64,000 nt of DNA. Origin: an uncultured Aquimarina sp. (GTDB taxonomy: Bacteria > Bacteroidota > Bacteroidia > Flavobacteriales > Flavobacteriaceae). A model generated the notes under the pieces. The model was not told where the DNA came from and did not search any database. It saw only the letters and a list, made by a program, of their open reading frames with translations. The translations under genes and the position numbers were made by a program. The stretch spans positions 62,001 through 126,000 of the forward strand of contig NZ_CANLOZ010000005.1 of the NCBI RefSeq assembly GCF_947492965.1, read 5' to 3'. Below, one piece after another: positions 8,816 to 17,223 of the stretch (within the stretch, counting starts at the first letter, position 1; each line of letters starts with the position of its first letter).

Positions 8816-10002
8816 GATTCTGTAGGATTTACATTATGATATATTTTATTCGCATTTCCATAAATCTTGATAAAACCTTTAGCGTCATCAGAAGTCCATG
8901 AATTATTCATTTCTCCATATTGACCAAAATCTGATTTCATCATATCAAAAGGAGATTCAATTCCTTCTAATAAAAAGTGATAAGGTTTCAATTTTACAGT
9001 CACATCTCCAGTTACTGATTTTTGAGAATCTTCTAAGAAAACTTCAATATTTCTCATCACGGGATCTAGATAATTTCCTTCGTGTAATAACATACCATAC
9101 CAATTAGCCAATTGTTCTTTCCAATATTGTTGCCATTTAGTAAGCACATGCTTTTCTAGCAAGTGATGTGCTTTTATGATCACTAGTGGCGCAGCGGCTT
9201 CAAATCCAACTCTTCCTTTGATTCCTATAATCGTATCACCTACATGAATATCCCTACCAATCGCAAAAGCACTTGCTAATTCCTCTAATTTTTGAATATT
9301 TTTTACAGGTGTATCTTTAATACCATCGAGACCTATAAGTTCTCCTTTTTCAAAATTTAAAGTGATTGTTTCTTCTTTGTCTTTTGTTAGCTGACTAGGA
9401 TATGCAGCTTCCGGAAGTGGATCATGAGATGTTAACGTTTCTTTACCTCCTACACTCGTTCCCCAAATACCTTTGTTAATGGAATATTGTGCTTTTTCCC
9501 AACTATAGTGTACATTATGCTTTTTAAGGAATTCTACTTCTTCTTGCCTGGATAATTTTAAATCTCGAATCGGTGTGATGATTTCAATTTCTGGAGCAAG
9601 TGTTTGAAAAATAACATCAAATCTTATCTGATCGTTTCCAGCTCCAGTACTTCCATGAGCAATATATTTAGCTCCTACTTTTTTCGCATAATTGATTACT
9701 TCGATTGCTTGAAAAATTCTTTCGGCACTGACTGACAACGGATACGTATTATTTTTTAAGACATTCCCAAAAATTAGATACTTAATGGCTTTCTGATAAA
9801 ACTCATTTAGAATGGTCTTATTCACATGTGATGTACTCCCCAGTTCATAAGCTCTCTTCTCTGTTTGGTCTAATTCTTCATCAGAAAAACCGCCCGTATT
9901 TACCAAGATCGTATACACCTCTAAATTCTTTTCATGAATTAGATACTTTACACAATAGGAAGTATCTAAACCTCCGCTGTATGCTACTACTACTTTTTCC
10001 AT
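8812..10002 (-). CDS. argG: Argininosuccinate synthase
   Basis: The enzyme joins citrulline and aspartate with ATP to form argininosuccinate. The PP-loop AYSGGLDTSYCVKYL is at residues 8-22, followed by HGSTGAGNDQIRFDV, SREEVEFLKKH-like helices (here SRQEEVEFLKKH) and the citrulline/aspartate-binding YSINKGIWGTSVGGKE. The 396-residue length is normal. It overlaps the GNAT gene by 13 bases. It is the second gene of the operon, so the last pathway enzymes are split between the two ends (argG first, argH last). Confidence 0.95.
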   Translation of the reverse strand: MEKVVVAYSGGLDTSYCVKYLIHEKNLEVYTILVNTGGFSDEELDQTEKRAYELGSTSHVNKTILNEFYQKAIKYLIFGNVLKNNTYPLSVSAERIFQAIEVINYAKKVGAKYIAHGSTGAGNDQIRFDVIFQTLAPEIEIITPIRDLKLSRQEEVEFLKKHNVHYSWEKAQYSINKGIWGTSVGGKETLTSHDPLPEAAYPSQLTKDKEETITLNFEKGELIGLDGIKDTPVKNIQKLEELASAFAIGRDIHVGDTIIGIKGRVGFEAAAPLVIIKAHHLLEKHVLTKWQQYWKEQLANWYGMLLHEGNYLDPVMRNIEVFLEDSQKSVTGDVTVKLKPYHFLLEGIESPFDMMKSDFGQYGEMNNSWTSDDAKGFIKIYGNANKIYHNVNPTES

Positions 10003-10631
10003 AACAATAATTGTTTATTGCTTGTAAGCATTGTTTGTTTTATTTTTTTTAATCTTTTAAGTACTTTTTTATCGTACCATTTTTCTTTTTTCTTTACTTT
10101 ATTAACAGGATCATATAACATACCTGTACATAGACACATTTTATGTTCCTTTGCTTTAAGAATATCATAATTTGTACATGTTTTACAACCCGCCCAAAAC
10201 TTAGGATCATCTGTTAACTCAGAAAAAGTCACTGGTTTATATCCTAGATCAGAGTTGATTTTCATAACGGCTAATCCCGTTGTAATTCCAAATACTTTAG
10301 AGTGAGGATACTTCTTCAAAGAATAGTTAAAGGTAAATTCTTTAATTCTTTTTGCCAGTCCTTGATTTCTATAATCAGGATGAACTATAAGACCTGAATG
10401 TGCAACATACTTTTCATGTCCCCAAACCTCTATATAACAGAACCCTGCAAACTTATCATCGTATAAAGCGATAATAGCATTACCGTTTATCATTTTTGTT
10501 TGTATATAATCAGGCGTTCGCTTAGCAATACCAGTTCCTCTGACTTTTGCAGAATCCGATATTACATCACATATTTCCTGAGCAAAATGTAAATGCTTGT
10601 CTGTTGCTATGATAATTTCTATCTGTTTCAT
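9990..10631 (-). CDS. GNAT acyltransferase, candidate first enzyme of the arginine pathway
   Basis: A GNAT fold is visible: SKVRGTGIAKRTPDYIQTKM-like N-terminal region, the acyl-CoA segment GLIVHPDYRNQGLAKRIKEF (Q/R-x-x-G-x-A/G) and SDLGYKPVTFSEL. The C-terminal part has a cysteine cluster (GCKTCTNYD and MCLCTG), unusual for GNATs and possibly a metal or structural site. As the first gene of the arg operon it is placed where N-acetyl- or N-succinylglutamate synthase would be expected, and no other argA or argJ is visible. Function is inferred from context; a regulatory or unrelated acyltransferase is possible. Its 213 residues end in a very basic tail. Confidence 0.65.
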   Translation of the reverse strand: MKQIEIIIATDKHLHFAQEICDVISDSAKVRGTGIAKRTPDYIQTKMINGNAIIALYDDKFAGFCYIEVWGHEKYVAHSGLIVHPDYRNQGLAKRIKEFTFNYSLKKYPHSKVFGITTGLAVMKINSDLGYKPVTFSELTDDPKFWAGCKTCTNYDILKAKEHKMCLCTGMLYDPVNKVKKKEKWYDKKVLKRLKKIKQTMLTSNKQLLLWKK

Positions 10632-10779
10632 ATTGTTATTTCTACTATCTGCTTTCTACATCAGATATAGATATAATTAATGATAAATATTAGTATACAG
10701 AAGCTACGAATCCACAGTAAAATGAAACATAGACTAGTGTATGATTCTTAAAATTTCTTGATAATTCCAGTGAAAATAA

Positions 10780-10798
10780 AATATGGATATAACCATAC
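10780..10798 (-). terminator. Weak hairpin plus U-rich tail in the arg leader, possible attenuator
   Basis: In the minus-strand RNA AGUAUGG pairs with CCAUAUU around a UUAUAU loop (7 bp with one G-U), followed immediately by UUAUUUU. It lies about 90 bases downstream of the leader ORF stop and 150 bases before the GNAT start. The stem is AU-rich, so termination would be weak unless conditional. The terminator role is inference from position and shape. Confidence 0.35.
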
Positions 10799-10856
10799 TC
10801 GAATTAGTACAAAGTCATCTTTGATACTTTTATTTAACTAAAATGGAATTTGAAAG

Positions 10857-10877
10857 GAAGCAGGACGCACCTACTTC
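10857..10877 (-). promoter_or_regulatory. 8-bp hairpin just downstream of the Arg-rich leader ORF
   Basis: In the minus-strand RNA GAAGUAGG pairs with CCUGCUUC around a UGCGU loop (8 bp, one G-U). It begins 9 bases after the leader stop codon, close enough that a ribosome at the end of the leader would affect its folding. It is followed by CUUUC rather than a clean U-run. I infer a role in leader-mediated control. Confidence 0.45.
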
Positions 10878-10886
10878 TAAATGAAT

Positions 10887-10994
10887 TTAAACCCCCAAGG
10901 GGCGACGAAAGCGGCGCACTCTGAATGCAGTAGTAACAGATATGTTCTGAGATTGAACTTTCACTTTTCTCGAAATGTTTATTGCCGTTTTCAT
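10887..10994 (-). CDS. Arg-rich leader peptide upstream of the arginine operon (candidate)
   Basis: This is a 35-codon ORF with ATG at 10992-10994 and TAA at 10887-10889. The peptide starts MKTAINISRKVK and ends AFRVRRFRRPLGV. Five of seven residues from R to R near the end are arginine, read by AGA, CGC, CGC, CGT and CGC. CGC is scarce in neighbouring genes, which mostly use AGA. The frame is open further upstream (to 11096), but only this ATG gives a typical leader. A GGGGC segment at about 11024-11028 and a CGACG at about 11011-11015 of the same RNA can pair with the GCCCC and CGUCG of the Arg codons. Position, content and structure fit an arginine attenuation leader; no homologue search was possible. 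Confidence 0.55.
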   Translation of the reverse strand: MKTAINISRKVKVQSQNISVTTAFRVRRFRRPLGV

Positions 10995-11402
10995 AATAGT
11001 AACTCTAAATCGTCGGCCGAAGCCCCTTTCGTTAACTAGATTATACAATATTACGCAAAATAGTTTTGATGAAGAAAAATAAAAATCAAATTTCACGAAA
11101 ATTACGACAAACGCAAAATTTGATTCTTAATAAAGAACTTGTTTCAAAAAAACCATCAAAAAATTACATTATACTCATTTTAAACACTTTATTAAGAACA
11201 CAACTTACTTTTTAATATATTAACACCATATTATTGAATAAATATTATTGTAAGGCGAATTTATAGACCAAATAGTCATTTTTACTAATGATCACTTGGG
11301 CTTACAAGTATCGATAATATAATACGAAAAGGATTTAGAATGAATATTCGACGAAAAAACAATGCTTTTTTTACAGTTTCATAATATTTTTAACATATAA
11401 AT

Positions 11403-11433
11403 TTTGTGATAATAAAAAAAAACTATACTTTTG
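11403..11433 (+). promoter_or_regulatory. Promoter of gntR, Bacteroidetes type
   Basis: TTTG at 11403-11406 and TACTTTTG at 11426-11433 match the -33/-7 consensus TTTG/TANNTTTG with a 19-base spacer. The -7 element ends inside the first operator palindrome, so a bound regulator would block RNA polymerase. The gntR start codon is about 40 bases downstream. Confidence 0.75.
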
Positions 11434-11454
11434 GTTAACCAGATTGGTCAACCA
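11432..11454. promoter_or_regulatory. Tandem operators for the GntR regulator (autoregulation)
   Basis: Two palindromes, TGGTTAACCA (11432-11441) and TGGTCAACCA (11445-11454), are spaced 13 bases centre to centre. The TGGT-N2-ACCA form is typical of FadR-subfamily GntR operators. The same pair recurs at 27822-27844. The site overlaps the -7 element and start-site region, which suggests repression. Confidence 0.75.
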
Positions 11455-11474
11455 GTTAAAATCAAAACCAGTAT

Positions 11475-12188
11475 ATGAGTATTAAAACAGAAAAAGAATC
11501 GGACGTTTCATCCAATTCTAAAAAAGGTTCTGAAGAGATAATTATCTCTAAAATAAGAGAACTAATTGTTTCTAAGCAACTCGAACCAGGAGATAAGCTT
11601 CCTGCAGAACGAGTGCTGGCTGAGCAACTTGGTGTAAGCAGAAATCAACTACGACAAGCTATTCAAAGATTAGAATTCTATGGACTTGTTAAAAAGTACC
11701 CTCAGAGTGGAACTAGAGTATCTAATATAGGTGTAACTGCATTAAACGGAATGATGACGGATATTTTGCAATTACAAGAACCAGACTTTAAATCTCTGGT
11801 AGAAACTAGATTGATACTAGAGACTCATGCTGTTCGATTAGCTGCTACCAGAAGATCCGATGAACATTTAAAGCAAATCCTTGCTGCCCATGAAGCTTAT
11901 AGTGAAAAAGCCGTAAATGGGTTAAGCGCAGTAGAAGAAGATTTAATGTTTCATCTAAAACTATCTGAAGCTAGTGGTAATAGCGTAATCAATTCTTTAA
12001 TGCTTGTTATTACACCAGAAATAATAACACATTTTGTTGCCAACAAAGTCTGTAATAAAGATGAGAATTATCTACTCATTAGGGAACATCAAGCTATCAT
12101 AGATGCCATCGTAGATAAAGACCCAGATCGAGCTGTTGCTAAACTAGAGGAACACTTTAAAGATCTATATAAATATTGCTATGATTAA
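11475..12188 (+). CDS. GntR-family (FadR subfamily, FCD domain) regulator of the alginate locus
   Basis: The 237-residue protein has an N-terminal winged helix (about residues 20-90: LEPGDKLPAERVLAEQLGVS, then RNQLRQAIQRLEFYGLV) and a C-terminal FCD ligand domain (about 110-235). Putative metal ligands are visible in EEDLMFHLKLSEASGN, THFVANK and REHQAIIDAI. FCD regulators commonly bind sugar acids, so an alginate catabolite such as KDG or DEH is a likely effector, by inference. The gene is the first of the alginate region; its own promoter and that of the 27.9 kb unit carry the same operators. A repressor relieved by a catabolite is the simplest model. Confidence 0.85.
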   Translation: MSIKTEKESDVSSNSKKGSEEIIISKIRELIVSKQLEPGDKLPAERVLAEQLGVSRNQLRQAIQRLEFYGLVKKYPQSGTRVSNIGVTALNGMMTDILQLQEPDFKSLVETRLILETHAVRLAATRRSDEHLKQILAAHEAYSEKAVNGLSAVEEDLMFHLKLSEASGNSVINSLMLVITPEIITHFVANKVCNKDENYLLIREHQAIIDAIVDKDPDRAVAKLEEHFKDLYKYCYD

Positions 12189-12498
12189 TACTTAACAATA
12201 CTAAAAAAACAATTTTAACACCAGTCAAATTATGTGATATAAAACTAAAAAAAGGGACAGCTACCACACTAATCCCTTAATTTTCAAACTTTACTTGGTC
12301 TAAGAAGTAAAATTATAACTATAATTACTTATAGATAGATTAAAACAAAGATACTAAAAATAGATAAATGCTAATTAGTATATCATTTTTAATGCTTTGT
12401 TCAGTGATAAGTAATTACAAAATTAGGGTTTCCTTTTACTCATTGATGACCAATTATTGATTTAAAAGAAAGCATTAAAAAAACAAAATTAATTACTT
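12189..12498 (+). other. 310-base gap between gntR and susC
   Basis: An AAGGGA/TCCCTT inverted repeat with a 15-base loop (12252-12278) lies after gntR and could be a weak terminator. I find no exact TANNTTTG element and no TGGT-N2-ACCA operator, so how susC is transcribed is not evident: read-through from gntR or a non-consensus promoter. The rest is AT-rich and without a gene. Confidence 0.5.
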
Positions 12499-15400
12499 AT
12501 GTATTTCAAAAAGATCATAACAATCATCCTGATTGTTCTATATCATAGTACAATGCTTGCTCAAGAGAGCATTACCCTTGAGGGAACGGTCACTTCACTA
12601 GAAGATGGAATTCCAATTCCTGGAGTTAACGTATTAATAATTGAATCAAATACAGGAACTACTACTGATTTTGATGGAAATTACCAGATAAAAGTTAATA
12701 AAGGGGACATTCTTTCCTTTTCTTTTACAGGAAAAAAAACAGTTACCATAGTTGTTGAAAACCAAACGAGACTTGATGTTTCGCTCGAAGAAGAAGCTTC
12801 AGAACTGGAACAAGTAGTAGTAATCGGTTATGGAGTCCAGAAAAAATCTAGTTTAACAGCCTCCGTAGCGAAATTAGAAAATACGAACTTAGATGAACTT
12901 CCCTATTCGGATGTATCAAATAGTATAAAAGGTAAAATTGCTGGAGTTCAAATCAGAAATCCAAGCGGTAATGTAGGTGATGACCCTGAAATTATCGTAA
13001 GAGGTATCGGTTCTATAAGTCTTAGTTCTGCTCCTCTAGTAGTAGTAGATGGCTTTCCGTTTGATGATGGACTTCAATTTATAAACCCGAGTACTATAGA
13101 ATCTATAGAGGTATTAAAGGATGCAAGTTCTACCGCTATATATGGATCTAGAGGTGCAAATGGTGTAATCTTAATTACAACAAAACAAGGAAAAGCTGAA
13201 AAGACATCTTTTGAATTTAAATCCTTATCCGGAATTAAACAGGCAGCTAGAAGTATCGATATCCTTGATGCCATTGAATTTGCAGACCTAGACAGAAGCA
13301 GAGATCAGTTAGTTGAAAATTTTAATGCACAACAAGAAAACAGAGAACCTAATCTTGTATACTACGATAATGTACAAATAGGAAAAAGAACCATCGCTCA
13401 AAATATTGGTGGTGCAACAGACTGGCAAGAAGAAGCTCTTAGAAATCAGGCAAGAATCGAAAACTATCAATTAAATGTATTTGGAGGAGGTACTCGAACA
13501 AATTATCTAGTATCTGCCAACTACATCTATAACGAAGGTCTAAGAAAAGATAATGACTTAGAAAGATTAAATCTTTCTGCAAGACTAAAATCAAAACTAT
13601 CAGACAATTTAAGTTTTGATCTTAAAATAAATCCTTCTTATACTCTTACCAGAAGATCTTCTATCAATTTTACAGATGTTGGAAGATATGAGACTTGGAT
13701 TCCTGTTAGACATAATCAATATACATCAGACTTAACAGGACAGCCTGTTGGAAGTTTTGCTCATGCATTACATTTTAGAGATTTGAACTTTGATTATGTA
13801 GACCCAGTTACTGGACAAGTAGAAAATACTGGAAATATAGAAGCACTTTGGACTTCATCCAATTTTAACCCTATTTCCAGACAAGAAGCTAGTAGGAGAA
13901 ATCGTTTTGAATATAGATTATTATCTAATGGTTCTGTAAAATGGAAAATAGCCACTGGATTAACTCTTAGATCATCTTTAGGGGGATATGTACGATACAG
14001 AACAGGAGAAGAGTTTTTTGGTTCTGACGGAGATAGAGATGGAGAAACTGAAGGGTTATTAGCTGATCAACTTACTGTAAAATACATAAATGAAAATACT
14101 TTAACGTATAATAGAGACTTTAATGGTCATGATCTTGGACTATTAGTTGGTATTACTTACGAAAATACTGCCGAGCGATTAAGTAATTTAAGAATTACAA
14201 ACTTTGATGACGAAAACATCACTACACTTAATGGTGGTACTATTATAGATTTAGACAACACATTTACTATAAAAGATGAAACTATTTTATCTTCTTACTT
14301 AGCCCGAGTGAATTACGCTTTTAAAGATCGCTATTTAATTTCTTTAGCAGGTAGAGCAGATGGTTTTAATAAGTTTGGTAAAAACAACAAATACGGGTTT
14401 TTCCCATCTGTTTCCGTAGGTTGGAATGTAGCCAATGAAAATTTCTGGCGAAACAGTATCGGAAATACCGTGAATACTTTAAAGTTAAGATCTAGTTGGG
14501 GAATTAGTGGAGCAGCTCCTCCTCTATTCGATTTCTTATCGCAAACCATTGTAGACTTCAGTAATTATAGCTTAGGAAATACTGGTGGAGTAACTACAGG
14601 TCAGGGAGAAGTAGACTTTTTACAAGGAAATCCTGATATCACTTGGGAAACAAATACAGAATTTAATAATGGTGTAGATCTTGGACTTTTTAATGGTTCT
14701 GTAAATCTTACAGTGGACTACTACTATAAATTATCTGAAAAACTATTATTAAGGCAGCAAATTTCCAATACTACTGGTTTTGATGAGCAGTGGAACAACA
14801 TTGGAAAAGTACAAAACTCTGGATGGGAATTTGCACTATCTACAAATCTTGGTACAGGAAAACTAAAATGGCAAGGAAGTGCTAACATCTCCTTTAATGA
14901 AAACAAACTTATATCCTTTGGTGGATCTGAGAGAGCTATTAACAATGGAGAACGTACAGATCAATACATTACACGTGTAGGTGAACCTTATATTCAGTTC
15001 TATGGATATAAAACAGATGGTATTTTTCAGAATGCAGAAGATTTAGCTAACAGTCCAAGTGGTATTACTGATGCTGTTGGTGGATTGAAACGTGTGGATG
15101 TAAATGGTGATGGAATCATTAATGAAGATGACAGAACAGTTATTGGAGATCCTTTCCCAGATTTTATTTGGGGATTCACAAGCACATTTAACTATGGAAA
15201 CCTTGATCTAAATTTCTCATTCCAAGGATCACAAGGAGGTGAAGTAGTGTGGGGTGAAGCTTTCTATAATGAAGTTGCGAGATATGGTTCTGTATATGCC
15301 GAAGGACAATGGTTTAATGAAAACATCCCAGCAAGCAGACCAGGAATTAGAATTGGAGTTCCATGGTTAGAAACAGATTACGCAGTACAAGACGCTTCTT

Positions 15401-15645
15401 ACGCTTCTCTAAGAGAAGTTGTATTAGGATACTCTATACCTACTCACTCTGTGAAAAAAATGGGACTAGAAAAATTGAGAATTTACCTTTCTGGTCAAAA
15501 TTTATGGTACCAAACCGCTGATGATTATCTGGGTAATAATCCAGAAGGAAATACTGATCGTAATAATGTTCTAATTAGAGGATATCAAAGAGGTGTTACA
15601 CCAGTACAAAGACAACTTGCACTGGGACTAGACATCAATTTCTAA
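12499..15645 (+). CDS. susC: SusC-type TonB-dependent outer-membrane transporter for alginate oligomers
   Basis: The 1048-residue protein has a signal peptide (to about residue 21, ending MLAQ), a carboxypeptidase-like regulatory domain (EGTVTSLEDGIPIPGVNVLI), the SusC-characteristic plug start VVVIGYGVQKKSSLTASVA, the plug motif YGSRGANGVILITTKQG and a long 22-strand barrel ending in ALGLDINF with a C-terminal Phe. It pairs with the SusD downstream to import oligosaccharides across the outer membrane by TonB energy. Substrate assignment as alginate oligomers rests on the PL6 and PL17 neighbours. Confidence 0.93.
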   Translation: MYFKKIITIILIVLYHSTMLAQESITLEGTVTSLEDGIPIPGVNVLIIESNTGTTTDFDGNYQIKVNKGDILSFSFTGKKTVTIVVENQTRLDVSLEEEASELEQVVVIGYGVQKKSSLTASVAKLENTNLDELPYSDVSNSIKGKIAGVQIRNPSGNVGDDPEIIVRGIGSISLSSAPLVVVDGFPFDDGLQFINPSTIESIEVLKDASSTAIYGSRGANGVILITTKQGKAEKTSFEFKSLSGIKQAARSIDILDAIEFADLDRSRDQLVENFNAQQENREPNLVYYDNVQIGKRTIAQNIGGATDWQEEALRNQARIENYQLNVFGGGTRTNYLVSANYIYNEGLRKDNDLERLNLSARLKSKLSDNLSFDLKINPSYTLTRRSSINFTDVGRYETWIPVRHNQYTSDLTGQPVGSFAHALHFRDLNFDYVDPVTGQVENTGNIEALWTSSNFNPISRQEASRRNRFEYRLLSNGSVKWKIATGLTLRSSLGGYVRYRTGEEFFGSDGDRDGETEGLLADQLTVKYINENTLTYNRDFNGHDLGLLVGITYENTAERLSNLRITNFDDENITTLNGGTIIDLDNTFTIKDETILSSYLARVNYAFKDRYLISLAGRADGFNKFGKNNKYGFFPSVSVGWNVANENFWRNSIGNTVNTLKLRSSWGISGAAPPLFDFLSQTIVDFSNYSLGNTGGVTTGQGEVDFLQGNPDITWETNTEFNNGVDLGLFNGSVNLTVDYYYKLSEKLLLRQQISNTTGFDEQWNNIGKVQNSGWEFALSTNLGTGKLKWQGSANISFNENKLISFGGSERAINNGERTDQYITRVGEPYIQFYGYKTDGIFQNAEDLANSPSGITDAVGGLKRVDVNGDGIINEDDRTVIGDPFPDFIWGFTSTFNYGNLDLNFSFQGSQGGEVVWGEAFYNEVARYGSVYAEGQWFNENIPASRPGIRIGVPWLETDYAVQDASYASLREVVLGYSIPTHSVKKMGLEKLRIYLSGQNLWYQTADDYLGNNPEGNTDRNNVLIRGYQRGVTPVQRQLALGLDINF

Positions 15646-15729
15646 AAGCAAATAATAATAGTCCATTTCGAAAAACTTCTGTTACAGCAGACTTGAAAAA
15701 CCGAAATATTGACTACAAAAAATTAGATA

Positions 15730-17223
15730 ATGAAACATATTTTTAAACTTCAGAACAGATCCATAAATTTTAAGATTTATGCTTTTTTCTTGACATTATT
15801 AATGGTGTCTTGTGATCTCGAAGAAGATGTAATTTCGTTTAGAACGGATGACAACTTCTATGAAGATCAGGAAGAATTAAATAGAGGAATCATCGCCGCC
15901 TATTCTAGTTTATACGATGTAATGGCAGTTGAATGGAACGTTACAGAACTTCGTTCTGACAACACATTTACAAATCCTGATCGATCTCCAGAATCGGACG
16001 CTCCAAGATTTACTTTAGATAGACTAACCGTAGACACCAATAATTCTATTAATCAGAGTTATTACTCGAGTTGTTATAAAACAATTGCTTTAGCAAATAG
16101 AATATTAGCTAACCTAGATGTTGCAGAAGATGAAAATCTAAGAAATCAATATGAAGGTGAAGCTAAATTTTTAAGAGCATTGATGCATTTTAATCTTACA
16201 AGATTATACGGAGGTATTGTAATTGTTGATAGAATCCTTATTGGTGAAGAAGGGTTTCAATTATCCAGAGAACCGCAAACGGCAGTGTATGATTTTATTA
16301 TTCAAGATCTTACGGATGCCATAGCATTACTTCCAGAGCAGTATGACGATTCAGAATTTGGAAGAGCAACAGGAATAGCAGCAAGAACAGTACTTGGGAA
16401 AGTTCACCTATCAAGTCCCACTAGAGATTTAGAAGCGGCTATCACTCAATTGGAGTATGTAAGAGATAGAGGATTAAATGATTTACTTCCTGATTATGAC
16501 GAACTATTCGAACCTGGAAATGAAATCAATAACGAAGTAATTTTCTCTGTTAGATATGAACAAGGATTAATTGGTTTAGGATCTCCTTTTCCAAATTTCT
16601 TTGCACCACTACAGAGTGATGGAAATGTAGTTTTCGGTAATGGTGATGGACTTAACGTTCCTACTGAAGATGTGTCTGATTCTTATGCAACTGATGACCA
16701 AAGAAAACCTTCTTCCATGGCTGATAGCTACATAGCTACGAATGGAACTGAAATATTTAACAAACATGTTACTAAATACAATTCAGATTTTAATGCATTA
16801 GATGATGGAGACGTAGATTGGCCAGTAACTAGATTTGCTGATGTACTATTAATGCTTTCTGAAGCATATGTAGATGCTAGAGGAATTTCAGAAGCCTTAA
16901 TTGAGCTTAATAAAGTGAGAGAACGAGCAGGTCTGACAGCAATCGTAGAAGCTGATGTAAGTTCTAGTTTTGCCTTTAAACTTGCTTTGGAGGATGAAAG
17001 ACGCTTAGAGTTCGCTTTCGAAAACCATAGATTTTTTGATCTATTAAGAACTAATAGAGCATTAACAGTAATCAATGAACATTTCGTAACTGAATTTGCT
17101 TATAACAATCCTGATAATCCGGATTTAGATGCAAGTCCAATCTCGGACTTCCAGTTACTGTTACCGATTCCGCAAAGAGAAATTGACTTGAACCCTAATT
17201 TAGCTCAAAACGTAGGTTATTAA
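15730..17223 (+). CDS. susD: SusD/RagB-type surface glycan-binding lipoprotein
   Basis: The 497-residue lipoprotein has a lipobox LLMVSC, then the SusD N-terminal pattern TDDNFYEDQEELNRGIIAAY and TPR-like helices with GEAKFLRALMHFNLTRLYGG. The C-terminal SusD signature is seen in LALEDERRLEFAFENHRFFDLLRT and FQLLLPIPQREIDLNPNL. It should cap the SusC barrel and capture alginate oligomers. Its stop codon overlaps the start of the PL6 gene by 1 base, so the two are translationally coupled. Confidence 0.94.
   Translation: MKHIFKLQNRSINFKIYAFFLTLLMVSCDLEEDVISFRTDDNFYEDQEELNRGIIAAYSSLYDVMAVEWNVTELRSDNTFTNPDRSPESDAPRFTLDRLTVDTNNSINQSYYSSCYKTIALANRILANLDVAEDENLRNQYEGEAKFLRALMHFNLTRLYGGIVIVDRILIGEEGFQLSREPQTAVYDFIIQDLTDAIALLPEQYDDSEFGRATGIAARTVLGKVHLSSPTRDLEAAITQLEYVRDRGLNDLLPDYDELFEPGNEINNEVIFSVRYEQGLIGLGSPFPNFFAPLQSDGNVVFGNGDGLNVPTEDVSDSYATDDQRKPSSMADSYIATNGTEIFNKHVTKYNSDFNALDDGDVDWPVTRFADVLLMLSEAYVDARGISEALIELNKVRERAGLTAIVEADVSSSFAFKLALEDERRLEFAFENHRFFDLLRTNRALTVINEHFVTEFAYNNPDNPDLDASPISDFQLLLPIPQREIDLNPNLAQNVGY

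Larger units (their letters stand above)
10632..11474. other. Long divergent intergenic region: arg leader and gntR control region
   Basis: This 843-base stretch separates the minus-strand arg/pro operon from the plus-strand gntR gene. Its left part (about 10640-11060) holds the leader ORF and hairpins described separately. In the middle (about 11100-11390) I see only AT-rich DNA. Its right end has the gntR promoter and tandem operators. A tentative promoter for the arg leader is a TATTTTG at 11056-11062 (minus strand) with TTTG at 11087-11090; spacing and match are weak. Confidence 0.5.

Noticed and set aside
10995..11096. Extension of the leader frame upstream to a 69-codon ORF
   Set aside because: The extra 34 codons look like hydrophobic AT-rich read-through, and the ATG at 10992-10994 gives a compact leader. 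The longer form is possible but less convincing.
12252..12278. AAGGGA/TCCCTT repeat as a firm gntR terminator
   Set aside because: The stem is only 6 bp with a 15-base loop and no strong U-run, so it is mentioned only within the gap entry.
12380..12498. susC promoter
   Set aside because: No TTG/TANNTTTG pair with proper spacing and no GntR operator was found, so none is claimed.
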